In this document: in pieces, positions 1 through 10,828 of the stretch
Layout of the letters: every line of letters starts with the position of its first letter
Position numbering within the stretch: the first letter of the stretch is position 1
From: Trichomonas vaginalis G3
Lineage: Eukaryota; Parabasalia; Trichomonadida; Trichomonadidae
Direction of reading: 5' to 3'
DNA: 64,000 nt
Assembly: GCF_026262505.1 (NCBI RefSeq)
Contig: NC_067203.1
Location: 20,689,411-20,753,410 of the forward strand
Translations under genes and position numbers: made by a program
The notes under the pieces: model-generated
The model's input: the letters and a program-made list of their open reading frames with translations, nothing else
Told to the model about the DNA's origin: nothing
Database searches by the model: none

Positions 1-576
1 AGGTTTGTTGACTTATTTAATACTTTAAGTACGGGTGTCACATGTGCTGCAACTAGAGCAGGTTTCATTATGTTTGGATGTCCGACTGAGTTTACTATAA
101 ACGATATGAGCTATAATACATAACTTATTTCTGGTTTTTACTACCAACAGTTTCCTATAACAGGAAAAGGTGTCATACAAGGAATGTCTATTCCATTGAC
201 ATTAAGCACACCAATCTTATATATTGTTTCAAACTTAGGTTCAAAGTGTTATTCGAATGTCGACAGAAACTATTATGACCAAAAGATACTTATGCGTATA
301 AACAATACTTTCTCTGCTGGTTTGCCTATTGTTCATTCGAATGCAGAATTTTCAACCTTAGTGAACTCAAACACTTTGGCAAGTATAACGTTGACATTAG
401 TTGACGCAAACTTTGTTCCTGTAAAACTTTTATGTCCTATGTATTTGTCAATGACGGCAGAAAGTTTCGAATTGGAAGATGCAACTGGTGAAAGTATTGT
501 ATTACAAGAACAACTTCAACAACAAATAGCTCAAGAACAACAAATGCAACAAATGGAACAACAAAGTCAAGAATAA
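1..576 (+). pseudogene. Minor capsid (penton-like) locus of Maverick copy 1, relic
   Basis: Homologous to the locus at 55609-56414 in copy 2. The readable part has a strand-rich pattern (for example VHSNAEFSTLVNSNTLASI) and a Gln-rich tail of QQQ and EQQ runs. Its place beside the capsid and ATPase genes fits the single jelly-roll minor capsid protein of Polintons. That identity is inferred from context and fold-like pattern, not from a diagnostic motif. The locus starts outside the window and is broken. Confidence 0.6.
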
Positions 577-603
577 AAAAATATTATTTTTTATTTTTAT
601 AAA

Positions 604-1840
604 AATGTACAGAATAGATGTTTCAGATTTTTATGACTTCCAAGCATTCAGAATATGTGTCCATTTAGAGACATAACAAAGCAGTCTAGAATTTGAAACG
701 TTTAGTCATTTATGTTGACTCTGCCCAGAATGTTATGTCATGAAAGAATGGGATGTTGTCTTTAACAAACCAAGAGCAACAATAGTGTCTGAACAAGAAT
801 GTAGACAGAAACTTAAGAAAAATAAAAGTCGTACAAGTTGGCATGAAGATGTTAGATGCTTGGGATATCTTATTGTCAAAGTTAGAAGATTTTTCAGTTC
901 GAGGTATATAAAGTTCTATACACCTTCTCCAAATTTCTATTCTATCTTCACTGGATATAAATACGAACAAGTAGAATGGAAAGAAAATATTATAGAAGCT
1001 TGGTTAGACCATGTCAGAAATTATATGCAATGGAAACGAAAAGGTTTATGAGTATATCTTATGTTGGTTTGCAAACATCTTACAACATCCAAGTGCTAAA
1101 AATGAAACTGCTCTCATTATAATTGGAAAACAAGGAACTGGTAAGAATACTTTCTTTACAGATATTTTGTGCAAACTGTTAGAAAGGTTATTCGAATCCG
1201 AATATGACAAACTTAGAAAACATCTGTGGCAAGTTTAACTCCTCAATAGAGAATATGAAAACTTATAGTTTGCAATGAACTTCAAAGTATAGATACAACA
1301 AAAGTTTTGAACTCAGATGCTTTGAAGAATCTTATAACAGACAAAGTTGGAGTTGTTGAAAGAAAGTATAAGACCAAAGAGTTGTGAAAATGTTGCAAAA
1401 CTTCATTATGGTTTCAAACAATGCTGTTCCGATGAAGTTAGAAAGTTCTGACAGAAGAATATGTAGTTGTCAGAACGTCAGAAGCTCATATGCAAGATAC
1501 AGAATATTTTGACGACTTAGCAGAAACTTTGACATCTGACTTTTACAACCACTTGTTCTCATATTTCATGACATTAGATATTTCTAAGTTCAATCCAAGA
1601 CAAATTCCACATACAGAAGAGAGACAAACATTGTTAGAAGCAAACAAGAGTGTATATGAACTGTTCGTAGATGAAACTGACTTTGTGTCATTAGATGAAA
1701 GGTCATTGTACGATTCGTATAAACAATATTGTCAAGAATATGGTTATATGGCAGCGTCTAAACGAACATTCTTGGCAAATGTCAAAAGTCTTTTAGATGT
1801 TCAGAATGGTGTATATACAAAGAAAATTTTTTCTGAGTAA
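604..1840 (+). pseudogene. SF3/D5-like helicase-primase ATPase locus, relic
   Basis: The locus contains a P-loop of superfamily-3 type (IIIGKQGTGKNTFF). Its C-terminal part (DISKFNPRQIP, DERSLYDSYKQYC, SKRTFLANV) resembles the C-terminal winged region of D5-type viral helicases. Such a protein would unwind DNA during replication of the element. It lies between the minor capsid relic and a 190-residue unknown family. Copy 2 has an HNH gene in this slot instead. The locus is broken in several places. Confidence 0.65.
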
Positions 1841-1875
1841 ATTTTAAAAAAAATATTTTTTTATCCGATAGAAAA

Positions 1876-2293
1876 GATGACGAAATTCATCTCAGTAAAC
1901 AAGTACATGTCAGGACTTAAAGAAGAACTAGACCCATTCACATATTTGAATGTTTACTTCTACCATTTTGAAAAGTCTTCATTCAGCAAAGTTTGGAACA
2001 TCGAACCATTAAGTTTGCTATGTGACTAAAAATGGTGCGAAATTTGAAGACTTAGACATAGAAGGTTTGTTAACAGTCAAAGAAAGTTTTGACAGAAGGT
2101 TCTCAAACCTTAAAGAAGGCAAAGCATACAAACTTGTTATAACTTATGAACCAAAGAAGACAGACGACTATGAATATTATGAGTCTAAAGTTGTAGAAGT
2201 TCAAGGTAAATTGGGTAAAAAATTTTAGAGTCTAAGCCAGTGTTTACTCCTAAAGAGGAAGAGAACATTGACATTGACCCAGAAATGTTCTAA
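1876..2293 (+). pseudogene. Unknown Maverick gene, counterpart of 54538-54956, relic
   Basis: Encodes a family seen in both Maverick copies, recognised by TKNGAKFEDLDIEGLL and YEYYESKVVEVQGKLGKK. No known domain is recognised. It is convergent with the Lys/Glu-rich gene at 2314-2771 and follows a conserved leader (TTTTTATCCGATAGAAAAG) also present in copy 2. Broken. Confidence 0.6.
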
Positions 2294-2313
2294 AAATAAA
2301 ATTTTATTTTTAC

Positions 2314-2771
2314 ATGTCAAATTTCTTTTTCTCTGGAACTGGTTCAGGTTCTTTCTTCTCTTCTTCTACTTTCTTTTCTTTCTTTTCTCTCTTCTTCTTC
2401 TCTGGTGGAGATATGTCAAATTTCTCAGAACCATATCTATGTAAAAGTTCTTTGTCCTTTAACAGCTCATCTATTCTGTTTTCTATTTCATCTTCAAGAA
2501 CAGCGCATGTGTCTTCTTTGCATTCTAAGAACTTTTGTTGGACTTCATCTTTCCAATCGGCGTCATCTCTGTCAACAAGTCTGTCATTGACAAATTTTAA
2601 GACTGCTCTTTGTAATGTTTTATGGTTCTTGTCATATTCCAGAAACAGAACTTTAGAACAAATTCACCTTTCTTGTTTACACTATGTTAACATATGTAAG
2701 ATTTTCTGGTCGACAGATGTTTTGCTGTCAAAAAGTTTGTCTCGAATATAGATAGCGAAATCGCTAGACAT
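2314..2771 (-). pseudogene. Lys/Glu-tailed unknown Maverick gene, relic
   Basis: Counterpart of the 151-residue gene at 54066-54521 in copy 2. The product has a mixed N-terminal region and a highly charged C-terminal tail of Lys and Glu, seen here as CTT/TCT-rich DNA at 2330-2400. It is divergent from the packaging ATPase locus, with about 36 bp between the two start codons, so they may share a promoter. Function unknown. Broken. Confidence 0.6.
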
Positions 2772-2807
2772 TTTCTAAAAGATAAAATTTTAATTTTTCT
2801 AAAAAAT

Positions 2808-3665
2808 ATGTTAGAAAAAAAGTTTGCTGACATTGACAAGAAATTTGAGAATGTTTTAAACAAGAACAAGAGGAAGTTAGAAAATGCTCAGATAAAGCCT
2901 ATACATGACAAGTTCTTATTTGCTCAGAATGGTATAACAGGTCTAATTGCACCACCTGGGTCTGGTAGATTTCACTTATCTTAAAATGGTGCACAACAAC
3001 AAGAACTAGATGAGAAAGACCCATTCTATGAGTTAGTTGTTATTTGTAGTACTTCTGGTCAATTTGACCAAACCGTCAATTTGTTCAAAGATATTATAAA
3101 GAAGTCTAAGTTAGTATGTATAAAAGACTCTGAGTTGTTGGATTGGATAAAGAAGTACCAAAGAAGAGTTTTGAAGTATAATGCTATAAATGAGTATATA
3201 AATTCTAAGTTTAAAGACCCAAATGAGGAAATGCAGAGAATATTAGAGAAGAAACACTTCAGAAACAAACAGAAAGAGATAGAATACATTTCGAAGAAAT
3301 TGCAATCTTACGATTGGAAGACTTACCCTCATAGATGTCTTCTTATCTAGATGATTTCGCCTCTCATCCTTTGTTAAAGAACAGAGAACAAGATATGTGT
3401 CGAATTCTTAAGAAGCTCAGACACTTCAACATCTCAGTTGTCATTTGTGTACAGACAGCAAAGAGTTTAAGTAAGGATGTTAAAAGAATACTTACTGACA
3501 TAATACTTTTCCCCGGATTGTCCGAAGACGATTTCATGGAACTTATGAAAGAGTCCATGGCAGGTAAGTTTGACAGACATGAACTATGAGAGAAGTATAA
3601 AGTCATACAAGACCCCCATACTTCTTTCAGAATTCATATCTACGCAAACAAAGTTCAAATTGTAA
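2808..3665 (+). pseudogene. Packaging ATPase (FtsK/HerA type) locus, relic
   Basis: Counterpart of the whole gene at 53169-54029. The family packages element or viral DNA into capsids. The locus keeps long stretches identical to copy 2, including the segment following the P-loop region and the segment after Walker B. It is broken in several places. Confidence 0.8.
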
Positions 3666-3695
3666 AAAGTCAAGCTTGAAAAATAAAGAGTTCAT

Positions 3696-4128
3696 CTACC
3701 CTACTTGTTTGAAGTTGTCAAAATACTCTGTTATTTTTTCTTTCAGTAGCGGTAAGTCTTCTTTGAAGGTAAGTATTGTACAACCTTTCATATCATAGTG
3801 TGTTTGAGGTAACGGATCTTGAACTATTTGTTTCACATCTTCATTTGGGGTCATTGAAATCGGTAAGTTTTCGCGATAGAACCAATTTCTGTCAGATTTG
3901 TAAATCTTAGCAAGGTCGTAAAAGCTCTTGTTGTTTCTTCTGACTATGAAGAAAATCGTGAAATGCTTGCTTTGTAGAACGAAGAGCATTCAAAATACTT
4001 TGCATTTGGTACATATCGTCTTTGACCGAACGAATGAGACGGAGTTGTTTGTTAAACTGTATGTACTCGTATTCTTCATTTATAGCTTCATGGACTATAA
4101 CTGTTGTTGTGTTCTCTGATGTTGACAT
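3696..4128 (-). pseudogene. KilA-N / DUF3627 gene, relic
   Basis: The N-terminal module (TTTVIVHEAINEEYEYIQ) and the C-terminal DUF3627-like module (DLAKIYKSDRNWFYRENL) match the whole gene at 51559-52365. The central KilA-N part present there is not seen here. It starts after the same leader used by other modular genes of the element (see 4140-4200). Broken. Confidence 0.7.
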
Positions 4129-4139
4129 TACTGTCTTTA

Positions 4140-4215
4140 CATACAAAATAAAAAAATAAATAAAAATAAAACTAACTTTATTTTTTCTATCTTAAGGAAA
4201 TTCATGATTTTTGTG
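4140..4215 (-). promoter_or_regulatory. Shared leader upstream of modular genes
   Basis: An A/T-rich leader reading (minus strand) TTCCTTAAGATAGAAAAAA, then TAAAGTTAG, T/A runs and TTTTGTATGTAAAGACAG before the start codon. Nearly the same leader precedes the genes starting at 5412 (minus), 49363, 51080 and 51559. It is probably a promoter plus 5' leader that was copied together with the genes. The role is inferred from position and recurrence only. Confidence 0.5.
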
Positions 4216-4490
4216 CTGAATTCAATAAAAATAATGTTTAGGGTAGATGGTTAGATCTAACCCGATATCTACCCTCATTTCTATCCCAGTTATTTTATAA
4301 ACGTTTCACATGGTAAACGTTATTTTTTAAATTTTGTGAAAACTCAACGGTTTGACACATGCCCTAAAAATTATTTTACTCAGAATTTTGTTGCTGAATT
4401 CAATAAAAATATATTTTAGGTGAAGAGGTGAGATTTCACCTCTTTTTTCACCTAATTTTTCACCCCAGTTATTTTATAAGCGTTTTACAT
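4200..4490. repeat. Internal copies of Maverick subterminal hairpin repeats
   Basis: Two units of the type GCTGAATTCAATAAAAAT, AATGTTTAGGGTAGATGG or TTTTAGGTGAAGAGG, followed by complementary pyrimidine stretches (CTACCC or TTCACC), which would fold into nested hairpins. The same units form the subterminal arrays of copy 2 and recur beside its modular genes. No gene lies in this stretch. Confidence 0.75.
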
Positions 4491-5412
4491 GAATTGTACG
4501 ATGTATATTTGAAATCCTAAACAGTTTTGTAGCTTCTATTTCTTCTTTTAGTACATCGAATGTTTTAACAATGCCGAAAGTTTCTTTATACTTCTTCTTG
4601 ACGTCAGATAGAAGGAAATCGTCAGCAGTTGGATAGTTTTTGTTCAGAAATTCTAACATGTTCATTTTATCTTCTACCGGCTTCTCTGCTTCTTTCTTTA
4701 AATCTGCATAGTCGTTTCTCATTCTTTCTATCTCTTTGACGGAGTAGTTATATCTCCTCATTGCTGCTTTACATTTAGAACATTGCGGGTTCATTTTTGC
4801 GTTATATTCTGAAACCTTACCTGCTAAAACAACCAAGGCGTCAATGGTTTTCTTTAAATCTGAAGCAGTTGGTTTTATCTGTTCATGCCATACCTTACCT
4901 CTTCTGTCTTTATCTCTTATCTGCCATACACATTTTGCAGCTAATGAAACAAAGTTGTCGTATGTCTTAAACTCCCCAGATTTATATATGTCAGAGATGT
5001 TCTTATATACCATGTCGCAATCTTTGTCCATAACTTTATGGTTGCAATGATATCCTAGAAACTCATAGTTTACCTTTCGTATGAACTTCTTTATTTCTAC
5101 TGAGTCAGTTGCTTTGACTTCAATTTCGTCGAATTCAGGAATAGTTAGTTTTTGCTGCTGAATTTCAGGTAGTTTAGGCAAATGGTCGATGAGGTCCTCC
5201 ATTTCATAAAGATACTGTTCATTTGTTTCATCTTTCGCACTACAGTCTAAATTACTTGTTAAAAGTTCTTGCTTTATTCTTTGTATTTCTGTTTCGAAAG
5301 TAAATGAAGAAGGAATGAAGCTTTTCATCTCTACTAACATAGATGTTGGATTCATGACTAACGAGTTTGGTGCTGTTGTTTGAATTGTTGTTGTGCCGAT
5401 TGTTGAAATCAT
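4474..5412 (-). CDS. Modular protein: constant N-terminal region with a short alternative C-terminus
   Basis: A whole 312-residue reading frame. Residues 1 to about 235 (STIGTTTIQTTAPNSLVMN ... CSKCKAAMRRYNYSVKEIE) are the same constant region as in the 434-residue protein at 49363-50667. After that point this copy ends in a different short helical tail (FLNKNYPTADDFLLSDVKKK) instead of KilA-N plus GIY-YIG-like domains. The CxxC pair in CSKCK may bind metal. The start ATG follows the shared leader. Function unknown; the family context (KilA-N, T5orf172) suggests DNA binding or regulation. It looks whole. Confidence 0.75.
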   Translation of the reverse strand: MISTIGTTTIQTTAPNSLVMNPTSMLVEMKSFIPSSFTFETEIQRIKQELLTSNLDCSAKDETNEQYLYEMEDLIDHLPKLPEIQQQKLTIPEFDEIEVKATDSVEIKKFIRKVNYEFLGYHCNHKVMDKDCDMVYKNISDIYKSGEFKTYDNFVSLAAKCVWQIRDKDRRGKVWHEQIKPTASDLKKTIDALVVLAGKVSEYNAKMNPQCSKCKAAMRRYNYSVKEIERMRNDYADLKKEAEKPVEDKMNMLEFLNKNYPTADDFLLSDVKKKYKETFGIVKTFDVLKEEIEATKLFRISNIHRTIHVKRL

Positions 5413-5459
5413 ATTTTACATACAAAATAAAAAAATAAATAAAAATAAAACTAACTTTA

Positions 5460-5550
5460 TTTTTTCTATCTTAAGGAAATTCATGAAAATTCATGAGGGT
5501 GAAAAAAGAGGTGAAATCTCACCTCTTCACCTAAATTATATTTTTGCTGA
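5460..5550. repeat. Subterminal-type hairpin repeat unit
   Basis: One unit in opposite sense to the 4200-4490 copies: AAAATTCATGAGGGTGAAAA, then AGGTGAAATCTCACCTCTTC, then a TATTTTTGCTGAATTCAG end. It separates the gene at 4474-5412 from the KilA-N relic. Confidence 0.7.
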
Positions 5551-5860
5551 ATTCAGCAACAAAATGAACGAGGTCAGGATGTATGTAAATACCTTTGAAT
5601 TCATTTATAACGCCCTTAGTAAGCTCATAAAATGCTTGTTTTGAGGTCGAGCCACTTTTGGCTCCACCGTATTCTTTCAACCAAAACTCAAGAATTTCCT
5701 GCATGAATTTTGTATAAAAAGCAACAGTCCGAATTCCGGCGGTTGCTATATTCTTCACAAAATGCCTTATAATACTCTTCCCAGGACTTATTTTCCAACA
5801 ACTTTCTAAAGTCTTTCCTAAACTGACTGACTGACTGCACAAAGTGGCTTAACGAAAACA
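5531..5860 (-). pseudogene. KilA-N gene relic
   Basis: Shares SQFRKDFRKLLENKSWEEYY and the region after it with the KilA-N locus at 48348-49008 in copy 2. KilA-N is a DNA-binding domain common in large DNA viruses and phages. The locus is broken, and hairpin repeat units flank it on both sides. Confidence 0.65.
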
Positions 5861-5869
5861 TTAATATAT

Positions 5870-5950
5870 AAAATTCATGAAAATTCAAGAGGGTGAAAAA
5901 AAACAGGTGAAAAAACAGGTGAAATCTCACCTCTTCACCTAAATTATATT
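5870..5950. repeat. Subterminal-type hairpin repeat unit
   Basis: Contains AAAATTCAAGAGGGTGAAAA, two AGGTGAAA blocks and a CTCACCTCTTCACC block, the same unit as in the subterminal arrays of copy 2. It overlaps the end of the Pro/Gln-rich gene that follows. Confidence 0.65.
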
Positions 5951-6282
5951 TTTTGGTCCGGGAACAACTTTCTCTCAATTGGAGCTGTAGCATACTCTTT
6001 GCGTAAGCGGTTCAGACCTTCTTCGAAGTCTTGGTCTCTCTTGGACTGAGATTGGAATTGGAATTGTTGGGATGGAGCTTGCTGGAACAACCAAGGGTTG
6101 GGGAAGTAAGGCATAGGCTGAGGAGGGTAGTTCGGGAAGCCTTGTGGTGGGTAGTAACCTTGAGGTGGAAATTGGTAGTAATTCGGAGGTACTTGCTGGA
6201 ACTGAGGTTGCTGAGGAGACTGTTGTGGTTCTTTAGGTTCCTCTGGTTTGGGAATGGACTCGGTTGGTGGTACGTCGGACAT
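5944..6282 (-). CDS. Pro/Gln/Tyr-rich Maverick protein
   Basis: A 112-residue reading frame beginning MSDVPPTESIPKPEEPKEPQ, with Pro, Gln, Tyr and Phe in short repeats (YYPPQGFPNYPPQPMPYF) and a charged C-terminus. It is probably disordered. The first residues are conserved in the short frame at 53059-53136 of copy 2 and in a fragment at 48296. It is divergent from the 121-residue gene at 6556-6921, with a minisatellite between them. Function unknown. It looks whole. Confidence 0.65.
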   Translation of the reverse strand: MSDVPPTESIPKPEEPKEPQQSPQQPQFQQVPPNYYQFPPQGYYPPQGFPNYPPQPMPYFPNPWLFQQAPSQQFQFQSQSKRDQDFEEGLNRLRKEYATAPIERKLFPDQKI

Positions 6283-6321
6283 TCGTTTGTGGCTTAACCG
6301 TCGGACCACAACGATAAAAAT

Positions 6322-6555
6322 CTCTGCTACTAGCAGTACTTTTACTGACAGTAGCAGTACTTTTTCTGACAGTAGCAGTACTTTTTCTGACAGTAGCAGT
6401 ACTTTTTCTGACAGTAGCAGTACTTTTACTGACAGTAGCAGTACTTTATCGTCGAAAACCCTCTCAAATTTTCCTTTTTACTGACAGTAGCAGTAGTTTT
6501 TCTGCTCCTAGCAGTACTTTTACTGACAGTAGCAGTACTTTTTCTGACAGTAGCA
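6322..6555. repeat. 21-bp minisatellite between divergent genes
   Basis: Roughly ten units of about 21 bp with consensus TACTTTTTCTGACAGTAGCAG, some with TTTACTG or TTTTCTGC variants, interrupted near 6435-6480 by unrelated sequence. It fills the space between the start codons at 6282 (minus) and 6556 (plus). Arrays at 47896-48297 and 52488-53036 in copy 2 have different unit sequences but the same size and place. A shared promoter or regulatory role is possible. Confidence 0.85.
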
Positions 6556-6921
6556 ATGGTCGAGGTCGAACCTACCGACGAGGCAATTTACCTAATTGAA
6601 ATTAACGAGCTTGTTAAAGACTTCCTCAGGCAGAATGTAAAAGGCAAGCTTGTTAACGGTTGGATAACGGGAAGGGCTGCCTTGAATCTCGAGACTTCGA
6701 CTGGAATTCCAATTCAAATACCAGACGGGACAGCCTACGACGACATAAAGCAAGCAAAGAAGGAAGCCATTATAAAGTTCTTTGCCAAGCGTCCTTGGAT
6801 ACTACTTCCAAACAGAGAGAACCCTTTCCCAAGAATGAACCAAATTCTCAAGGGTCTCCTTCACTTCTCTGGTCAACCATTCTACATAACCTGTGAAGGC
6901 GACATCCAACCAGTTCAGTAA
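6556..6921 (+). CDS. Conserved 121-residue Maverick protein
   Basis: Whole 121-residue frame with EAIYLIEINELVKDF near the start, then GIPIQIPDGTAYDDIKQAKK, AIIKFFAKRPWILLPNRE and HFSGQPFYITCEG. A whole homologue is at 47530-47895 and an N-terminal fragment at 52376-52475. No domain recognised. It is divergent from a Pro/Gln-rich gene across a minisatellite in each copy, so the gene pair and array appear to travel together. Confidence 0.75.
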   Translation: MVEVEPTDEAIYLIEINELVKDFLRQNVKGKLVNGWITGRAALNLETSTGIPIQIPDGTAYDDIKQAKKEAIIKFFAKRPWILLPNRENPFPRMNQILKGLLHFSGQPFYITCEGDIQPVQ

Positions 6922-7034
6922 ACATCTCATTTTAACTCACTTTTTTATGTTTTTTGTGAAAGTGTCAAAAATAAATTGTTTTCATGAGTTTTCTACGATG
7001 TTAGAAAAAATGTTATTTTCTAATATCTTCACAT

Positions 7035-7894
7035 TCAATACTTTTTCAGCACTTTTCCGTAGTTATATATGAAAGACAATTCGAGATAAAAGTCATAGTA
7101 CAATGGAATAATATGTTGCACACCATTTGTTGTGAACCAAACTTGAAAGTCAGAGAAACTGTTACTAGGTGGTTCGTAGAATTTAGAAGCAAAGTCATAA
7201 AGGTCCTTACCAATACATAGAAAACTATTGTTGCTTGAACTGAAACTTGCATGACACATAACATTTTGAGGGTCAAACACGTTTCTATAAACCATCAAAT
7301 CTGCTGGTGGAAGTATAAATTTAAATGGACCATCTGGTGGTAATGGTTCGTTCTGGTTTAGTAACCGAAGAAATTGTGCCCAAGAACGTTTGTCTACTTC
7401 CCAAAATAAAAACTCTGTATCTCTTGGAGGGTTAATTTCAATCTTTTGAAATGAAACGGTGGAGTTCATCTTGTCATATTCTAGTTTCAGATAGTATGTT
7501 CCATTTAGTAAAGAGTCGTATTTTTTTGAAATTCCCAATAATATTTGTTCATTTGAGTTTGAAAGTCATCTAGAGTTTTCTCAAGACTTTCGTCTGAACG
7601 AACTGTAAAGATTCTCATTTCGTCAAATTTGTCTATTAGACCATCAGAACCTTTATACTGCCCATGAAAATATACTGCGAACATAAATGCGTTAGTTCTA
7701 TTTGAAAACAAAACTCTTCTAAATCCTATTGCCTTTGCATCTGAAGGACTTTGAAGCCAACGAATTGGATAGTCAAACCTGTATGCTCGGGATGAAATTT
7801 CTTCATCTGAAATAGTCCTACCAGCATTTGTAAAGATATAGTCTAACGGTTTTGTATCTGCTACTTTTGTTCTTTGTTTTTCAACCTGAAGCAT
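7035..7894 (-). pseudogene. 282-residue-family Maverick gene, relic (paralogue of 15138-15987)
   Basis: Conserved blocks include KVADTKPLDYIFTNAGRTI near the start, then RFDYPIRWL and GFRRVLF, and near the end SDFQVWFTTNG and YYDFYLELSFIYNYGKVL. The whole relative is at 42214-43062. Two paralogues occur in copy 1. Function unknown; the family sits next to the fibre gene, so a virion role is possible. Broken. Confidence 0.7.
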
Positions 7895-7920
7895 TTAATA
7901 TATGTAAAAATATATTGTTT

Positions 7921-7999
7921 TAAAATGGTATGCCATTTCATATTTCTCATCTAACAAACAAGTTTCCCAACGGTCTTCTCCAACAAACTCAGCGTACAT
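7921..7999 (-). pseudogene. HNH endonuclease gene remnant
   Basis: About 80 bp matching only the two ends of the HNH genes at 46510-47094 and 54997-55578. It lies directly after the polymerase locus. It shows that an HNH gene once stood at this position in copy 1 as well. Confidence 0.6.
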
Positions 8000-8043
8000 T
8001 TCAAATAAAATTAAAAAATGTCACTTTTTAAAAAATAAATTTT

Positions 8044-10195
8044 TTATTTCATGCAATGTTTTATTTCTGTGCCGTCTTCAAGTATGCCCCAATATTTCCT
8101 TTTCGATATTACATGAACTTCGGAAAATACCTTATCTAGCTTAAAACAGCCCATCTTTTCACCGACCATTCCCATTTCAATGAGTTTGTTGTATCCTTCT
8201 TCGTTCGTCATGAGTGCGTCAATGTTCTCATAGTAAACCTTGACTTTGGATTTGACTTCGGAGAAGAATTTGTTGTACTCGTCAAGGACTGCCTTTGCGA
8301 ACTGAGGGTAAGACCAATGTTCGACAATAGGTTTTAATGTGGTTACTAAGCCACTTTGACCTTGAGTGAATTCGTACTTCAAAACAAAAGGAGAAAACCT
8401 TTCAACAAAGTTGTCGACCTTCTCATAATGTTTACTCTTCATCTCTTGAGGTTTCTTAATGGAATATCCCCATGTCGAATTCATAAGCAATTTGAGTGTC
8501 ATTGCAAGTTTGGGGTTTGAAGCTTTCCTAATATCATACAGTTGTTGTATGACTTTTCCAACTGTATAGTTCCTTCCCGGGAACTCACCATCTTCGTTTG
8601 GAATTCCAGTCGGAATATATTGGACAAACCTCATGTATGCAGCGTTAAGGTCGACATAGTATATCTTTTCATCTGAGTCGAACTTGTCGCAACCAATTGG
8701 TCCAGTTTGTGGAAATTCAAGTGAGTCTCTTATCTTCTGAGAAACTTCTCCTGTTATCTCATAAACATCGTCGAAGCAACCTGTTTCATATAAAACCTTC
8801 TGACCTAACTCAGATGCTCTCCAATACAATTTGACGTCAATTGGATGTCTCAATGGAAGTTTGTTTATAGCATCTTGAAGTTCTTGCAACCTCATTGGAA
8901 GTTCTTCTGGTTCAGGTTGGTATCCGAACATACCAACCCTTGTGGAACTGTGTACTTCTTTTGTACTAGAACTTTGTCTGGAACAACTTTTGGTCTTGCT
9001 AACAATGAAAAGTTTGTTTCGTCTTTTGGTACAAAAGTTTCTGTCAGCTTGTCATCTGGAATTGGTTCCAACAAACCTTTCTCGAAAAGAATGTTTACAG
9101 CTCTGACAATGTTGCACTTACTTTTACCAAAGAATGGGTTTGTAAGACTTTCGTTCAACATGAAGTGGTTGTGGACAATTACAATCTTCAACCATGGTAA
9201 GTCTTTGTCAACAACATAGTCGTCATGTGAAGAACCTTTAGCTGTAGGTATGTTGACTCGGATATTGACATTTGCCAACGGTGCAATTTTTGCCAATTGA
9301 CCTCTGAGAATGTACCTTGTCTTCACACATGACTCAAGATACTTCATCTTCTCTTCTGAAACAAGATCAGAGTTCCTGAGACATGTAAGAATGCAAGGTT
9401 CATTGACAATTGTTTCAATTGAATTGTAAATTCCATACCTTGTCAAGTCAATGTCAGACTTATTTATGAAGGGAAGTATCCAGCATGTTGTCTGACTGCT
9501 TGAGGGTTAGGTTGGTACCATTCGAACTTGACACTTGCAATTCCTTCAATTGCATTCAAAATGTCTGAGTCGGAGTCAACCATTTGTTCTCTCTTTGTAG
9601 TCTTGAAAGCGTCAAGAACCATTGCAGCTGTTGTGACATTGCCATGTGCATAGTAAATGTGACCATCCAAATCTGTTATGGTCAATCTGAGATTGTGTCC
9701 TTTCTTATTTCCGTCTTGAATTGCAGCAAGTACTCCCATGAAGCCTTCTTTGTTCTTTCCTTCGTCAAAGTTTACTGTAAAGGTTCGACCAGATGTAATT
9801 TGACTTCTAACTTCACGATACTTTTCATATGCATATCTTGTTCTTTCCATGGGAGCATGTGCGTCTTCACCTTTTCCTTTTTTCCTTCTCAAAGGATGCA
9901 ATTGTTCGTCATGTTTCCAGTAGAATCTGGCAAAGCCGTCGTGTCCTTCAACTTGAGGTTCACTAACATCGAAAGGCATGTCCATAAGACGTTCTTCTTC
10001 TAACCTCTCTAGTCTGTTTGGATAATTTGCACGTGCTGTTTCCAAATCCATTTCGTAGCGAAGACCAGACAATTTGTCATAGACTTTTATGGGTCTTCCC
10101 TTCCTATATTTAAAATTCTTCGAAACTCTCCAACCATATCTTTGTAACTCTGCTTTTATTCTAGCAGACTTTCTATCCATTCTATATGGGGGCAT
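8044..10195 (-). pseudogene. polB: Protein-primed DNA polymerase B locus, relic
   Basis: Family B polymerase of the protein-primed type, the replicative enzyme of Polintons. Palm motifs are readable: motif A region YYVDLNAAYMRFVQYIPTG, motif B KLLMNSTWGYS, and motif C region YYENIDALM. The upstream part starts MPPYRMDRKSARIKAELQRY and is rich in Arg and Lys. The locus is shorter than I would expect for this family (often around 1,000 residues or more) and is broken. Copy 2 has no polymerase; an HNH gene lies at that position. Confidence 0.85.
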
Positions 10196-10224
10196 TTTTA
10201 TAAAAATAAAAAAATATTTTTTCT

Positions 10225-10809
10225 TTACTTTACATAACCGCCTGCTGCCATAAGTCTTTGACGCCAACCCATACCAGCTAATGAAGGTTGACTTGGTTTA
10301 GTTTGGAAACTAAACTTTGGTTTTGGTTTATCTTCAGTTTTTGGTTTTTCTTCTTCTATCGGCTTTTCGTCACTTTTCGGTTCCTCTGACTTTACTTTAC
10401 TTGCAGGAACAGTTGTGTCGTCAACATCTTCATAAATATCATATGCCATTTGTTTTTGTTTTCCTTTCAACTTTTTGTGTTTGTTGTAAAGTTTAGAATA
10501 TTTCGACTCTAAGTCAATGAGATGTTCTATAATGAACTGTTGGTCAGTGAAGTAAACTTTTCCATCTGTTGTCTCGAAAGCTCCTTCAGACTTCAATATT
10601 TTATTTGTGAGAGTCTGTTTCTTTTTTGAGATACTAGCCGTTCCATTTCTATGAAAAGTGACTTTATAGTTGGGGGTTGTATTTCCAGACCTGGCACTTT
10701 CTATTATTGAATTTTTCTCTTCATCTGTAAGTTCTTTGACAGGTTTTGACAATGGTTCTGAACTTTTTGTTTGTGGTGTCAAATCTACCGTTTCAACTTC
10801 TTCGGTCAT
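10225..10809 (-). CDS. Conserved 194-residue Maverick protein
   Basis: Whole frame, nearly identical to 45878-46462. It opens with an acidic, Ser/Thr-rich region (MTEEVETVDLTPQTKSSEPL), has a central segment FETTDGKVYFTDQQFIIEHL followed by a helix with Lys-rich KHKKLKGKQKQMAYDIYED, then a Pro/Lys/Glu-rich linker, and ends SLAGMGWRQRLMAAGGYVK. The closing block is strictly conserved. No known domain is recognised. It belongs to a same-strand cluster of small genes between the integrase and polB loci. Confidence 0.75.
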   Translation of the reverse strand: MTEEVETVDLTPQTKSSEPLSKPVKELTDEEKNSIIESARSGNTTPNYKVTFHRNGTASISKKKQTLTNKILKSEGAFETTDGKVYFTDQQFIIEHLIDLESKYSKLYNKHKKLKGKQKQMAYDIYEDVDDTTVPASKVKSEEPKSDEKPIEEEKPKTEDKPKPKFSFQTKPSQPSLAGMGWRQRLMAAGGYVK

Positions 10810-10828
10810 TTCATCTCAGTAAAAAATT

